Source of the DNA: Streptomyces sp. NBC_01723
Lineage (GTDB): Bacteria > Actinomycetota > Actinomycetes > Streptomycetales > Streptomycetaceae
Direction of reading: 5' to 3'
Assembly: GCF_036246005.1 (NCBI RefSeq)
Contig: NZ_CP109171.1
Span: 1,116,001 to 1,180,000, forward strand
Length of the DNA: 64,000 nucleotides
Position 1 is the stretch's first letter. Every line of letters starts with the position of its first letter. The position numbers and the translations under genes were made by a program. Positions 8,419 through 17,152 of this stretch are shown here, in pieces. The notes beneath the pieces were generated by a model that ran no database searches, had not been told where the DNA came from, and saw only the letters and a program-made list of their open reading frames with translations.

Positions 8419-9369
8419 ATGGATCACAGCGGGCACGGCATGACGATGGATCTGCCGCCGTTCACGCTGGGGCGAGGGCTCGCCTGGTCGGCGGACCCGT
8501 TCTTCCTGATCGCCTGCCTGCTGGGACTGGCGCTGTACGGCTGGGGTGTGGCGCGGCTGGTGCGGCGCGGTGACAAGTGGCCGGTCGGCCGGACCGTGGC
8601 CTTCGTCATCGGTGTGCTGAGCATCGTGCTCATGATGTGCACCAGGCTCAACGACTACGGCATGGTCATGTTCAGCGTGCACATGGTGCAGCACATGATC
8701 ATCAGTATGGTCTCGCCGATCCTGATCCTGCTCGGCGCCCCGATCACGCTGGCCCTGCGGGCGCTGCCGCCGGCGGCCCGCGGCAGCAAGGGTCCCCGCG
8801 AGCTGCTGCTGATGCTGCTGCACAGCCGCTACATGCGGATCATCACGCACGCCGCGTTCACCATCCCGCTGTTCATCGCCAGCCTGTACGCCCTGTACTT
8901 CACCCCCCTCTTCGACTTCCTGATGGGCTCCCGGGCCGGGCACATCGCGATGATGGTGCACTTCCTCGCCGTCGGGCTGGTGTTCTTCTGGCCGATCATG
9001 GGCGTGGACCCGGGCCCGCACCGGCCCGGCTACCTCATGCGGATGCTGGAGCTGTTCGCGGGGATGCCGTTCCACGCGTTCTTCGGCATCGCGCTGATGA
9101 TGGGATCGTCGCCGATGGTGAAGACGTTCGAGAACCCGCCCGCGTCACTCGGCATCGACGCGCTCTCCGACCAGAACGCGGCGGGCGGCATCGCCTGGGC
9201 CTTCAGCGAGGTCCCGTCCGTGCTGGTCCTGCTGGCCCTGGTCTTCCAGTGGTACGCCTCCGAGCAGCGCCAGGCCCGCCGTACCGACCGGGCCGCCGAC
9301 CGGGACGGCGACAAGGAGCTGGCGGCCTACAACGCCTATCTGGCCTCGCTGAACACACGCGGCGGCTGA
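8419..9369 (+). CDS. CtaG-family cytochrome c oxidase assembly membrane protein
   Basis: Polytopic membrane protein of the caa3-type CtaG/COX11-replacement family, linked to assembly of the copper centre of cytochrome c oxidase. The 316-aa sequence has about seven hydrophobic segments. Histidines and methionines cluster at MDHSGHGMTMD at the extreme N-terminus and in VHMVQHMIISM and GHIAMMVHFLA, consistent with copper handling. The ATG at 8419 follows AGGAG; the upstream open frame to 8371 is Arg-rich and unconserved. The C-terminus is a charged cytoplasmic tail. No oxidase genes are nearby. Confidence 0.85.
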   Translation: MDHSGHGMTMDLPPFTLGRGLAWSADPFFLIACLLGLALYGWGVARLVRRGDKWPVGRTVAFVIGVLSIVLMMCTRLNDYGMVMFSVHMVQHMIISMVSPILILLGAPITLALRALPPAARGSKGPRELLLMLLHSRYMRIITHAAFTIPLFIASLYALYFTPLFDFLMGSRAGHIAMMVHFLAVGLVFFWPIMGVDPGPHRPGYLMRMLELFAGMPFHAFFGIALMMGSSPMVKTFENPPASLGIDALSDQNAAGGIAWAFSEVPSVLVLLALVFQWYASEQRQARRTDRAADRDGDKELAAYNAYLASLNTRGG

Positions 9370-9460
9370 AGGGGATCGGGCCGATATCCCGTGGTCCGTG
9401 CTCCATGGAGGCAGAACCGGGGCACCATGGAAGGCAACGGACCACGAGGAGGGTGTTGCG

Positions 9461-9631
9461 ATGCCCGGTTCCACGGACAGTTCGACGAAGACGATGGGGG
9501 CGCTCACCATCGGCGGCCTCGTCGCGGTGACGGCCTACACGGTGGCGCTCGGAAGCAACGGCTGGCTGTGGTTCGGCTGGGTCGTGCTGGGACTGCTCAC
9601 CCTGGGGATGGTGGCCACCCGCAGCGCCTGA
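9461..9631 (+). CDS. small single-gene membrane protein
   Basis: A 56-aa protein with two hydrophobic segments (about residues 12-28 and 33-52) separated by a short loop, ending TRSA. GAGGAGGG at 9446-9453 marks the start. It follows the CtaG-like gene by 91 bp in the same direction, so it might be co-expressed. No recognisable family and no function assigned. Confidence 0.65.
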   Translation: MPGSTDSSTKTMGALTIGGLVAVTAYTVALGSNGWLWFGWVVLGLLTLGMVATRSA

Positions 9632-9652
9632 GCCCGCGGAGCTCCCGCCCCC

Positions 9653-10870
9653 TCACTCGCGGCCCAGCCGGCCCGCCGAGTGCACGCCCGGCTGGTACTT
9701 CGGCAGCCGGACGGTGATCTTCATGCCCGCGCCGACGGCCGTCTCGATGACGAGGCCGTGGTCGTCTCCGTAGACCTGGCGGAGACGGTCGTCGACGTTG
9801 GAAAGACCGATGCCTCCCGACGGGCTGACCTCGCGCGCGAGGATGCGGCGCAGCAGGCCCGGGTCCATGCCGGCACCGTCGTCCTCGATGACGACCAGGG
9901 CCTCGGCGCCCGCGTCCTGCGCGGTGATCTGGATGCGGCAGCGGTCCGCCTTGCCCTCCAGACCGTGCTTGACGGCGTTCTCGACGAGCGGCTGGAGGCA
10001 CAGGAAGGGCAGGGCGACCGGCAGCACCTCGGGGGCGACCTGGAGGGTGACGGCGAGCCGGTCGCCGAAGCGTGCCCGCACCAGCGCCAGGTAGTGGTCG
10101 ATGGCGTGCAGCTCGTCGGCGAGGGTGGTGAAGTCGCCGTGCCGCCGGAACGAGTAGCGGGTGAAGTCGGCGAACTCCAGCAGCAGCTCCCGGGCGCGCT
10201 CCGGATCGGTGCGGACGAAGGACGCGATCACCGCGAGCGAGTTGAAGATGAAGTGCGGGGAGATCTGCGCCCGCAGCGCCTTGATCTCGGCCTCGATGAG
10301 CCGGGTGCGGGACTGGTCGAGGTCGGCCAGCTCCAGCTGGACGGAGACCCAGCGGGCGACCTCCCCGGCGGCCCGGACCAGGACGGCGGACTCGCGGGGC
10401 GCGCAGGCGACCAGGGCGCCGTGCACCCGGTCGTCGACGGTGAGCGGGGCGACCACCGCCCAGCGCACCGAACAGTCGGGGATGTCGCAGGTCAGCGGGA
10501 ACGCCTCACCGCGGCCGGTCTCCAGCGGCCCGGCGAGGCGTTCCATGATCTCCGTGCGGTGATGGCCGCCCACACCGTCCCAGACCAGGACCTCCTTGAG
10601 GTCGGTCAGGCACAGCGCGTCCGTGCCGAGCAGGGAGCGCAGCTTGCGGGCGGACTTGCCGGCGGTCTCCTCGGTCAGGCCCGCCCGCAGCGGGGGCGTG
10701 GCCAGGGACGCGGTGTGCAGGGTCTGGAAGGTGGCGTGCTCGACCGGGGTGCCCAGACCGCCGAGGCTCTGCGGGCGGGCGGTGCGCCGCCCCAGCCAGA
10801 AGCCCGCCGCCAGCAGGGGCAGCAGGGCCACGGCGAGGCCCGCCAGGAACCCGCCCAGGGAGCCGCTCAT
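9653..10870 (-). CDS. LytS-type sensor histidine kinase
   Basis: Histidine kinase of the HisKA_7TM/LytS His_kinase family. Residues 1-30 form one transmembrane anchor (FLAGLAVALLPLLAAGFWLG). A GAF-like sensor region follows (about 45-190), then the phosphoacceptor motif QISPHFIFNSL with His206, and an ATPase domain with the N box ENAVKHGLE and G boxes DDGAGMD and GIGLSNV. It is the last gene of a four-gene unit; its ATG overlaps the symporter stop as ATGA. The matching response regulator is the first gene, so the kinase probably senses something related to the transported solute. Confidence 0.9.
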   Translation of the reverse strand: MSGSLGGFLAGLAVALLPLLAAGFWLGRRTARPQSLGGLGTPVEHATFQTLHTASLATPPLRAGLTEETAGKSARKLRSLLGTDALCLTDLKEVLVWDGVGGHHRTEIMERLAGPLETGRGEAFPLTCDIPDCSVRWAVVAPLTVDDRVHGALVACAPRESAVLVRAAGEVARWVSVQLELADLDQSRTRLIEAEIKALRAQISPHFIFNSLAVIASFVRTDPERARELLLEFADFTRYSFRRHGDFTTLADELHAIDHYLALVRARFGDRLAVTLQVAPEVLPVALPFLCLQPLVENAVKHGLEGKADRCRIQITAQDAGAEALVVIEDDGAGMDPGLLRRILAREVSPSGGIGLSNVDDRLRQVYGDDHGLVIETAVGAGMKITVRLPKYQPGVHSAGRLGRE

Positions 10871-12666
10871 GGCGTCGCCTCCTCGCGCGGCGCCTGATGA
10901 CCGCCCGAGGGCAGGCCGCCGGCGGTCGGCGGGTCCGCCGGGCGGCCCTCCCCGCGCAGCTCCTCCGCGCCCAGCTCCTCCGGCAGGTGGAAGCGGGCCA
11001 GGATCGCCGCCGTCCCGGCCGGTACCCGGCCCGGCGTGGCCAGGGAGACCAGCACCATGGTGAGGAAGCCCAGCGGTACCGACCAGAGCGCCGGCCAGGC
11101 CAGCAGGGCGTGCAGCGCCCCGCCGCCGCCCGGGAAGCCGCCCATGGTGGCGGCGACGGCGAGCAGGGCGGAGCCGCCGCCCACCAGCATCCCGGCCGCG
11201 GCGCCGGGCGGGGTCAGCCGGCGCCACCAGATGCCGAGGACGAGCAGCGGACAGAAGGACGAGGCCGACACGGCGAAGGCGAGGCCCACGGCGTCGGCGA
11301 CGGGCAGTCCGCCGACCAGCGCGCTCGCCGCCAGCGGCACGGCCATGGCGAGGAGGGTGCCGAGGCGGAAGTGCGGCACGGCCCGGGACGGCAGCACGTC
11401 CTGGGTGAGGACACCCGCGACGGCCATGGTCAGCCCCGAGGCGGTGGACAGGAACGCGGCGAAGGCGCCGCCCGCGACCAGCGCGCCGAGCAGGTCGCCG
11501 CCCACTCCCCCGATGATCCGGTCGGGCAGCAGCAGGACAGCGGCGTCGGCGTCGCCGGTGAGGGTCAGCTCGGGGGCGTAGAGGCGGCCGAGGGCGCCGT
11601 AGACGGGCGGCAGCAGGTAGAAGGCGCCGATCAGGCCGAGCACGGCGACGGTGGTACGGCGGGCGGCGACGCCGTGCGGGCTGGTGTAGAAGCGCACCAC
11701 GACGTGCGGCAGGCCCATGGTGCCCAGGAAGGTGGCGAGGATGAGGCCGTACGTGGCGTACAGCGGGCGTTCCGTGCGGCTCTCGGCGCGGGAGGGCGAC
11801 AGGGCGTCGTCGGCGCCGCGTCCGGCGGCCGGGACCGGGGTGTCCTTGGCGAAGGTGAGGCGGGTGCCGGCCTCGATGCGGTGGGTGCCGGTGGGCAGGC
11901 TCAGCCGGGTGCCGTCGTGGGCGCGGCCGTCCACGGTGCCGTCGACGGTGACGGCCAGCGGGCGGTCGAGCTTGAGGGTGAGGCTGTCGTCGACCCGCAG
12001 AGAGCGCTGCTCGCGGAAGGTGGCCGGTTCCTCGAAGGCGCGGACGGGCGCGCCGTCGCCCTGCCAGGCGAGCACCAGGAAGAGGGCGGGGACGAGCAGG
12101 GCGGTGAGTTTCAGCCAGTACTGGAAGGCCTGGACGAAGGTGATGCTGCGCATGCCGCCGGCGGCGACCACACCGGTGACGACGACGGCGACGATCACCC
12201 CGCCGAGCCAGTCGGGCGCGCCGCTGAGCACGGTGAGGGTCAGCCCGGCGCCCTGGAGCTGGGGCAGCAGGTACAGCCAGCCGACGCCGACGACGAAGGC
12301 GCCCGCGAGCCGTCGCACCCCCTGGGAGGCGAGCCGCGCCTCGGCGAAGTCGGGCAGGGTGTAGGCGCCGGAGCGGCGCAGCGGGGCCGCGACGAAGAGC
12401 AGCAGGACCAGGTAGCCGGCCGTGTAGCCGACCGGGTACCAGAGCATGTCGGGGCCCTGGACGAGGACCAGGCCGGCGATGCCGAGGAAGGAGGCGGCGG
12501 AGAGGTACTCGCCGCTGATGGCGGCGGCGTTCAGGCGCGGTCCGACGGTGCGGGAGGCGACGTAGAAGTCGGAGGTGGTGCGGGAGATGCGCAGGCCGAA
12601 GGCGCCGACCAGGACGGTGGCCACGACGACCAGGGCGACCGCGGGTATGGCGTAGGTGGAGTTCAT
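10867..12666 (-). CDS. sodium:solute symporter, ActP/MctC-like
   Basis: Sodium:solute symporter (SSS family) of 599 aa, closest in character to monocarboxylate/acetate permeases. The N-terminal half has SDFYVASRTVGP and GEYLSAASFLGIAG, classic motifs of this subfamily. An unusual feature is a hydrophilic insertion of about 100 residues (202-302), rich in charged and Thr/Pro residues, between membrane segments; a similar insertion is known in MctC-like proteins. ATG at 12666 overlaps the stop of the preceding small membrane protein as ATGA, and its own stop overlaps the kinase start. Substrate is inferred: acetate, pyruvate or propionate. Confidence 0.88.
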   Translation of the reverse strand: MNSTYAIPAVALVVVATVLVGAFGLRISRTTSDFYVASRTVGPRLNAAAISGEYLSAASFLGIAGLVLVQGPDMLWYPVGYTAGYLVLLLFVAAPLRRSGAYTLPDFAEARLASQGVRRLAGAFVVGVGWLYLLPQLQGAGLTLTVLSGAPDWLGGVIVAVVVTGVVAAGGMRSITFVQAFQYWLKLTALLVPALFLVLAWQGDGAPVRAFEEPATFREQRSLRVDDSLTLKLDRPLAVTVDGTVDGRAHDGTRLSLPTGTHRIEAGTRLTFAKDTPVPAAGRGADDALSPSRAESRTERPLYATYGLILATFLGTMGLPHVVVRFYTSPHGVAARRTTVAVLGLIGAFYLLPPVYGALGRLYAPELTLTGDADAAVLLLPDRIIGGVGGDLLGALVAGGAFAAFLSTASGLTMAVAGVLTQDVLPSRAVPHFRLGTLLAMAVPLAASALVGGLPVADAVGLAFAVSASSFCPLLVLGIWWRRLTPPGAAAGMLVGGGSALLAVAATMGGFPGGGGALHALLAWPALWSVPLGFLTMVLVSLATPGRVPAGTAAILARFHLPEELGAEELRGEGRPADPPTAGGLPSGGHQAPREEATP

Positions 12667-13028
12667 CGGTCCTCGACGAGGCGTACGAAGTCCCGTTCGT
12701 TGCGCTCGGCGCGGCGCACGTACCAGCGGGCGAGGAGGACCAGCGGGGCGTACAGGCCGAAGCCGAGGACGGCCCATTCCAGGCGGCGGGCGTCGGGCAG
12801 TGCCGCGAAGAGCAGGGGCAGCGGTCCGACGAGGAGGCCGAGGACCGCGAGGGCGGTGAGGCCGGCCCGCAGCTGGCTGCGCATGAGGGAGCGGACGTAG
12901 GTGTGGCCGAGAGTGGTCTGCTCGTCGATCTCGGTGCGCGGGCGGTAGTAGCCGGAGGCCCGCCGGGTGCGCCTGGGCGGGCCGGTGACGGTGACGCGGC
13001 GCTCGCCGGGGTCCTGGGGCACGGTCAC
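12663..13028 (-). CDS. small membrane protein between response regulator and symporter (DUF485-like position)
   Basis: A 121-aa protein with a basic cytoplasmic N-terminus (about 60 residues, RRTRRASGYYRPRTEI) and two transmembrane segments (about 52-72 and 80-100). It holds the place that DUF485 proteins occupy next to ActP-type symporters, which suggests an accessory subunit, although sequence similarity to DUF485 is not obvious. The start is a GTG that overlaps the response-regulator stop as GTGA; the stop overlaps the symporter ATG. These overlaps indicate translational coupling. Confidence 0.75.
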   Translation of the reverse strand: MTVPQDPGERRVTVTGPPRRTRRASGYYRPRTEIDEQTTLGHTYVRSLMRSQLRAGLTALAVLGLLVGPLPLLFAALPDARRLEWAVLGFGLYAPLVLLARWYVRRAERNERDFVRLVEDR

Positions 13029-13783
13029 GGCCTCCGCATGAGCAGGTCCCGCAGCTCGCGGGCGTGGCGGCGGCTGACCTGGAGTTCCTCGGTGCCCACC
13101 AGGACGCTGACGGTGCCGGCGTCCAGGCGGAGTTCCCCGATGTGGCGCAGGGCGACGAGGTGGCGGCGGTGGATGCGGACGAAGCCGCGGGCCCGCCAGC
13201 GTTCCTCCAGCGTGGACAGCGGGATGCGGACGAGGTGGCTGCCCTTGTCGGTGTGCAGGCGGGCGTAGTCGCCCTGGGCCTCGGCGTGGGTGATGTCGTC
13301 GACGGGGACGAAGCGGGCGACGCCGCCGAGTTCCACGGTGATGTGGTCGGGGTCGGGTTCGTGGACGGGTATCCGCGGTGAGGGGAGCGTCGCGCCGCGC
13401 TGCTCGACGGCGCGGCGCACCGCCTCGGCGAGCCGTTCCCGGCGCACGGGTTTGAGGACGTAGTCGACCGCCTCCAGGTCGAAGGCCTGCACGGCGAAGT
13501 CCTCGTGCGCGGTGACGAACACGATCAGCGGCGGCCGCGCGAATCCGGTCAGCAGCCGGGCGAGGTCCAGTCCGTCGAGGCCGGGCATCTGTATGTCGAG
13601 GAAGACGACGTCGATGGCGTCCGGCCCGTCGGGGCCCGACTCCAGGGCCCGGTTGATGCGGCGCAGCGCCTCGGTCGCGTCGCTCGCGCCCTCCGCCGCG
13701 CCGATGCGGGGATCGGCGTTGAGCAGGTACACGAGTTCTTCGAGCGTGGGGCGTTCGTCGTCGACAGCGAGGGCGCGCAGCAT
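13025..13783 (-). CDS. LytTR-type response regulator
   Basis: Response regulator of 252 aa: receiver domain with Asp8/Asp9 acid pocket, phospho-acceptor Asp63 in FLDIQMPG and the switch Lys in VLKPVRRE, followed by a LytTR DNA-binding domain (about 148-250) with FVRIHRRHLVAL. It heads the operon RR - small membrane protein - symporter - kinase, so it is likely partnered with the LytS-like kinase and probably controls the symporter. The ATG at 13783 is preferred over 13819 because MLRALAVDDERP is the conserved receiver start. It is divergent from the Lrp gene. Confidence 0.9.
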   Translation of the reverse strand: MLRALAVDDERPTLEELVYLLNADPRIGAAEGASDATEALRRINRALESGPDGPDAIDVVFLDIQMPGLDGLDLARLLTGFARPPLIVFVTAHEDFAVQAFDLEAVDYVLKPVRRERLAEAVRRAVEQRGATLPSPRIPVHEPDPDHITVELGGVARFVPVDDITHAEAQGDYARLHTDKGSHLVRIPLSTLEERWRARGFVRIHRRHLVALRHIGELRLDAGTVSVLVGTEELQVSRRHARELRDLLMRRP

Positions 13784-13860
13784 GAGGCTGGAGTGTAGGA
13801 GTAATCCGTACGCCTGCACACGGGCCGGGCGTGGACGTATCCGCTGGATACAGTGCCCGC

Positions 13861-14364
13861 ATGAACAGCAGGCCCACTCCGTTCGACGAACTCGACCGGA
13901 AGATCGTCACCGCCCTGATGACGAACGCCAGGACGTCCTTCGCCGAGATCGGCGCGGAGATCGGGCTCTCCTCGACGGCGGTCAAGCGCCGGGTGGACCG
14001 GCTGCGCGAGACCGGGGTGATCACCGGGTTCACGGCGACGGTGCGGCCCGCCGCGCTGGGCTGGCGCACCGAGGCGTACGTGGAGGTGTACTGCGAGGGG
14101 GCGGCGCCGCCGCGGCGGCTGGCGGAGGTCGTGCGGGGCTATCCGGAGATCAGGGCGGCGATGACGGTGACCGGCGGCGCGGACGCCCTGCTGCACGTGC
14201 GGGCGCGGGACGTGGAGCACTTCGAGGAGGTGCTGGAGCGCATCCGTGCGGAGCCGTTCATCCGGAAGACGATCAGTGTGATGGTGCTGTCCCACCTGAT
14301 CCCGGACAGTCCGGAGGCGGGCGCGGGTCTGCTGGCTCCGGAGGGCGCAGCAGACGTGCGCTGA
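13861..14364 (+). CDS. Lrp/AsnC-family regulator
   Basis: Leucine-responsive-type regulator of 167 aa with an N-terminal winged helix (about 10-55; FAEIGAEIGLSSTAVKRRVDRL) and a C-terminal RAM ligand-binding domain (about 72-150). It lies directly upstream of dimethylargininase and ornithine aminotransferase genes in the same orientation, so control of arginine/ornithine breakdown by an amino acid effector is the natural inference. Divergent from the LytTR operon with a gap of only 77 bp. Confidence 0.88.
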   Translation: MNSRPTPFDELDRKIVTALMTNARTSFAEIGAEIGLSSTAVKRRVDRLRETGVITGFTATVRPAALGWRTEAYVEVYCEGAAPPRRLAEVVRGYPEIRAAMTVTGGADALLHVRARDVEHFEEVLERIRAEPFIRKTISVMVLSHLIPDSPEAGAGLLAPEGAADVR

Positions 14365-14443
14365 CCTGGTGGAAGACGCAGCGATCGTGCGGCAACACGC
14401 AGCCTTCGTCGCTTGTCTTGCGTGGTCGCCGGTTTCTACCGTG

Positions 14444-14461
14444 GTGTCAACCCAGTTACAC
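14444..14461. promoter_or_regulatory. imperfect inverted repeat upstream of ddaH
   Basis: GTGTCAAC-CCA-GTTACAC is a near-symmetrical site 27 bp before the ddaH start codon (one base missing from the right arm). Its location suits an operator for the adjacent Lrp-type regulator; binding is inferred only. Confidence 0.3.
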
Positions 14462-14487
14462 ACCGTGAGGAGCGGAGGTACCCCTCT

Positions 14488-15327
14488 GTGCCCGAGTCCC
14501 GTGTGCCGCGCCGACGGCGCTTCCTGGTCTGCGAACCCAGACACTTCGCCGTGCAGTACGCGATCAATCCGTGGATGAGCACCGACCGACCGGTCGATGT
14601 CATTCGCGCCCTCGACCAGTGGCAGGCGCTGGTCGACGTCTACCGTGCCCACGGCCACACCGTCGACGGCGTCGACCCGGTCCCGGGCCTGCCCGACATG
14701 GTGTTCGCCGCGAACTGCGCGGTCGTGGTCGAGGGGCGGGTCTTCGGCTCGCTCTTCCACGCGCCCGAGCGACGCCCCGAGTCCCTGCCCTTCATGGCGT
14801 GGTTCAAGACGCGGGGCTTCGAGGTCCAGCTTCCCGAGTCGGTCTGCGAGGGCGAGGGCGACCTGGTCCCGGCCGGCCGCTGGATCCTGGCCGGCACCGG
14901 GTTTCGCACCACCCGTGAGGCACATCGCGAGGTGCAGGAGTTCTTCGGCGTGCCGGTGGTCTCGCTGACGCTGGTGGACCCGTACTTCTACCACCTGGAC
15001 ACGGCGCTGTTCGTGCTCGACGACGGGGCGGACGGCACCGAGGCGAACATCGCCTACTACCCCGAGGCGTTCTCGCCGGGCAGCCGCGAGGTGCTGGAGC
15101 GGCTCTACCCGGACGCGGTGCTCGCCACCCGCGAGGACGCCATGGCGTTCGGGCTGAACTCCGTCTCCGACGGGCGGCACGTGTTCATCGCGCCGGAGGC
15201 CCGTGCCCTGGCCGACCGGCTCGCCGGCCGCGGCTACGTGCCCGTCCCCGTCGACCTGTCCGAGTTCCACAAGGCCGGTGGCGGCATCAAGTGCTGCACC
15301 CAGGAGATCCGGGAGACCCGCTCATGA
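14488..15327 (+). CDS. ddaH: dimethylargininase / amidinotransferase-family hydrolase
   Basis: Hydrolyses N-omega,N-omega-dimethyl-L-arginine, or a related guanidino compound, giving citrulline and dimethylamine. The 279-aa protein has the pentein-fold signatures: Asp70 in LPDMVFAANC, catalytic His169 in YFYHLDTALF and nucleophile Cys269 in GGIKCCTQE (a second Cys is adjacent). GTG start at 14488 follows GGAGGTA. The stop overlaps the rocD ATG as ATGA, so both enzymes are coupled. With rocD this suggests conversion of arginine-type amino acids towards glutamate semialdehyde, although arginase is not present here. Confidence 0.88.
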   Translation: MPESRVPRRRRFLVCEPRHFAVQYAINPWMSTDRPVDVIRALDQWQALVDVYRAHGHTVDGVDPVPGLPDMVFAANCAVVVEGRVFGSLFHAPERRPESLPFMAWFKTRGFEVQLPESVCEGEGDLVPAGRWILAGTGFRTTREAHREVQEFFGVPVVSLTLVDPYFYHLDTALFVLDDGADGTEANIAYYPEAFSPGSREVLERLYPDAVLATREDAMAFGLNSVSDGRHVFIAPEARALADRLAGRGYVPVPVDLSEFHKAGGGIKCCTQEIRETRS

Positions 15328-16544
15328 CCGCACCCGCCCCCACTCGCGGCTCCGCGGAGCTGATCCGCGCGGAGGAACCCGTCCTCGCGCACAACTACCA
15401 CCCGCTGCCCGTGGTCGTGGCCCGCGCGGAGGGCGCCTGGGTCGAGGACGTGGAGGGCCGCCGCTACCTGGACATGCTGGCCGGCTACTCGGCGCTCAAC
15501 TTCGGGCACCGCCACCCGGCGCTGATCGAGGCCGCCCACCGCCAGCTGGACCGGCTCACCCTCACCTCACGCGCGTTCCACAACGACCGGCTCGCGGGCT
15601 TCGCCGAGCGGCTGGCCGCGCTGACCGGCACGGACATGGTGCTGCCGATGAACACCGGCGCGGAGGCGGTGGAGAGCGGCATCAAGGTGGCCCGCAAGTG
15701 GGCCTACGACGTGAAGGGCGTCCCGGCGGACCGGGCGACGATCGTGGTCGCGGCGGACAACTTCCACGGCCGTACGACGACGATCGTCAGCTTCTCCACG
15801 GACGAGACGGCGCGCGCGGGTTTCGGCCCGTTCACGCCGGGCTTCCGGGTGGTGCCGTACAACGACCTGGCGGCCATGGAGGCGGCCGTCGACGAGACCA
15901 CGGCGGCCGTGCTGATCGAGCCGATCCAGGGTGAGGCCGGGGTGCTGATCCCGGACGACGGCTATCTGGCCGGGGTGCGGGAGCTGACCCGCCGGGCGGG
16001 CTGTCTGTTCGTCGCGGACGAGATCCAGTCGGGTCTCGGCCGCACCGGGCACACGCTCGCCGTCGCGCACGAGTCGGTCGTGCCGGACGTGGTGCTGCTC
16101 GGCAAGGCGCTGGGCGGCGGCATCGTCCCGGTGTCGGCGGTGGTCGGCCGCCGGGACGTGCTGGGCGTGCTGCACCCGGGCGAGCACGGTTCGACCTTCG
16201 GCGGCAACCCGCTGGCGGCCGCGGTCGGCACGGCGGTGGTGGAGCTGCTGGAGACGGGCGAGTTCCAGCGCCGCGCGGCGGAGCTGGGCGCGGTGCTGCG
16301 CGAGGGTCTGGCCGCGCTGGTCGGCAGGGGCGTCGTCGGCTTCCGGGCGCGGGGGCTGTGGGCGGGGGTCGACGTGGACCCGGCGCTGGGCACCGGCCGT
16401 GAGATCAGCGAGCGGCTGATGCGCGAGGGCGTCCTCGTCAAGGACACGCACGGCTCGACGATCCGGCTGGCGCCGCCGCTGACGGTCACCGCCGCGGAGC
16501 TGGAGGGGGCGCTCGGGACGCTGGAGAAGGTCCTGACGTCCTGA
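15324..16544 (+). CDS. rocD: ornithine aminotransferase
   Basis: PLP-dependent class III aminotransferase converting ornithine and 2-oxoglutarate to glutamate-5-semialdehyde and glutamate. The 406-aa protein contains MNTGAEAVESGIKVARKW, the cofactor segment FVADEIQSGLGRTG and the Schiff-base Lys261 in LLGKALGGG. The N-terminal LAHNYHPLPVV agrees with RocD. It is the second gene of the ddaH-rocD unit and overlaps ddaH by 4 bp. It would feed the arginine/ornithine route into proline or glutamate metabolism. Confidence 0.93.
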   Translation: MTAPAPTRGSAELIRAEEPVLAHNYHPLPVVVARAEGAWVEDVEGRRYLDMLAGYSALNFGHRHPALIEAAHRQLDRLTLTSRAFHNDRLAGFAERLAALTGTDMVLPMNTGAEAVESGIKVARKWAYDVKGVPADRATIVVAADNFHGRTTTIVSFSTDETARAGFGPFTPGFRVVPYNDLAAMEAAVDETTAAVLIEPIQGEAGVLIPDDGYLAGVRELTRRAGCLFVADEIQSGLGRTGHTLAVAHESVVPDVVLLGKALGGGIVPVSAVVGRRDVLGVLHPGEHGSTFGGNPLAAAVGTAVVELLETGEFQRRAAELGAVLREGLAALVGRGVVGFRARGLWAGVDVDPALGTGREISERLMREGVLVKDTHGSTIRLAPPLTVTAAELEGALGTLEKVLTS

Positions 16545-16555
16545 CCCGAGGCGTC

Positions 16556-17011
16556 CTACGGAGCGGTTCGGCCCCGGTCGAGCCGCTCCACCCGCGTGAC
16601 GTTCTCGCGGTCCTCGGCGTCCTCGCTCGGCCCGCCCGCGAACCAGGCGTCGAGGATCTCCCGCAGCAGCGGCGCCGACGTCAGGCGCAGGCTGAGGGCG
16701 AGCACGTTCGCGTCGTTCCACCGGCGGGCCCCGTCCGCCGTGTACGCGTCGGCGCACAGGGCCGCGCGGACGCCCGGCACCTTGTTGGCGGCGATCGACG
16801 CGCCGGTGCCGGTCCAGCAGCACACCACGGCCTGGTCGGCCCGCCCGTCGGCGACCTCGCGGGCCGCCCGCTCCGAGCACACGGCCCACCGGTCGTCCGC
16901 CCCGGCACTCAGCGCGCCGTGCGCGAGCACCTCGTGACCGCGTCCGCGCAGCTCCTCCACGAGGAGCCGGGCCACGGGTTCGTCCATGTCGGAGGAGACG
17001 GCGATGCGCAT
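16556..17011 (-). CDS. RpiB/LacAB-family sugar-phosphate isomerase
   Basis: Member of the ribose-5-phosphate isomerase B / galactose-6-phosphate isomerase family, 151 aa. The N-terminal MRIAVSSDMDEPVA and the anion loop CCWTGTGASIAANKVPG with the active-site Cys are typical; the C-terminal half is less conserved and ends in a charged tail. Because RpiB proper normally begins with a GCDHAG-type motif that here reads SSDMDEP, the exact substrate is uncertain. It is convergent with rocD (12 bp gap). Confidence 0.8.
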   Translation of the reverse strand: MRIAVSSDMDEPVARLLVEELRGRGHEVLAHGALSAGADDRWAVCSERAAREVADGRADQAVVCCWTGTGASIAANKVPGVRAALCADAYTADGARRWNDANVLALSLRLTSAPLLREILDAWFAGGPSEDAEDRENVTRVERLDRGRTAP

Positions 17012-17152
17012 GTACGCAGGGTACCCACGCGCCCGCTCACCTCATCGGCCCAACCACATGACCGAAGTCACGACCATACCCAGCATGATCGGGGGAACGG
17101 TACGACCTGAGAATCGTACGACCGAGCAGCGCTCCGCCAGGAGCGACTGCGC

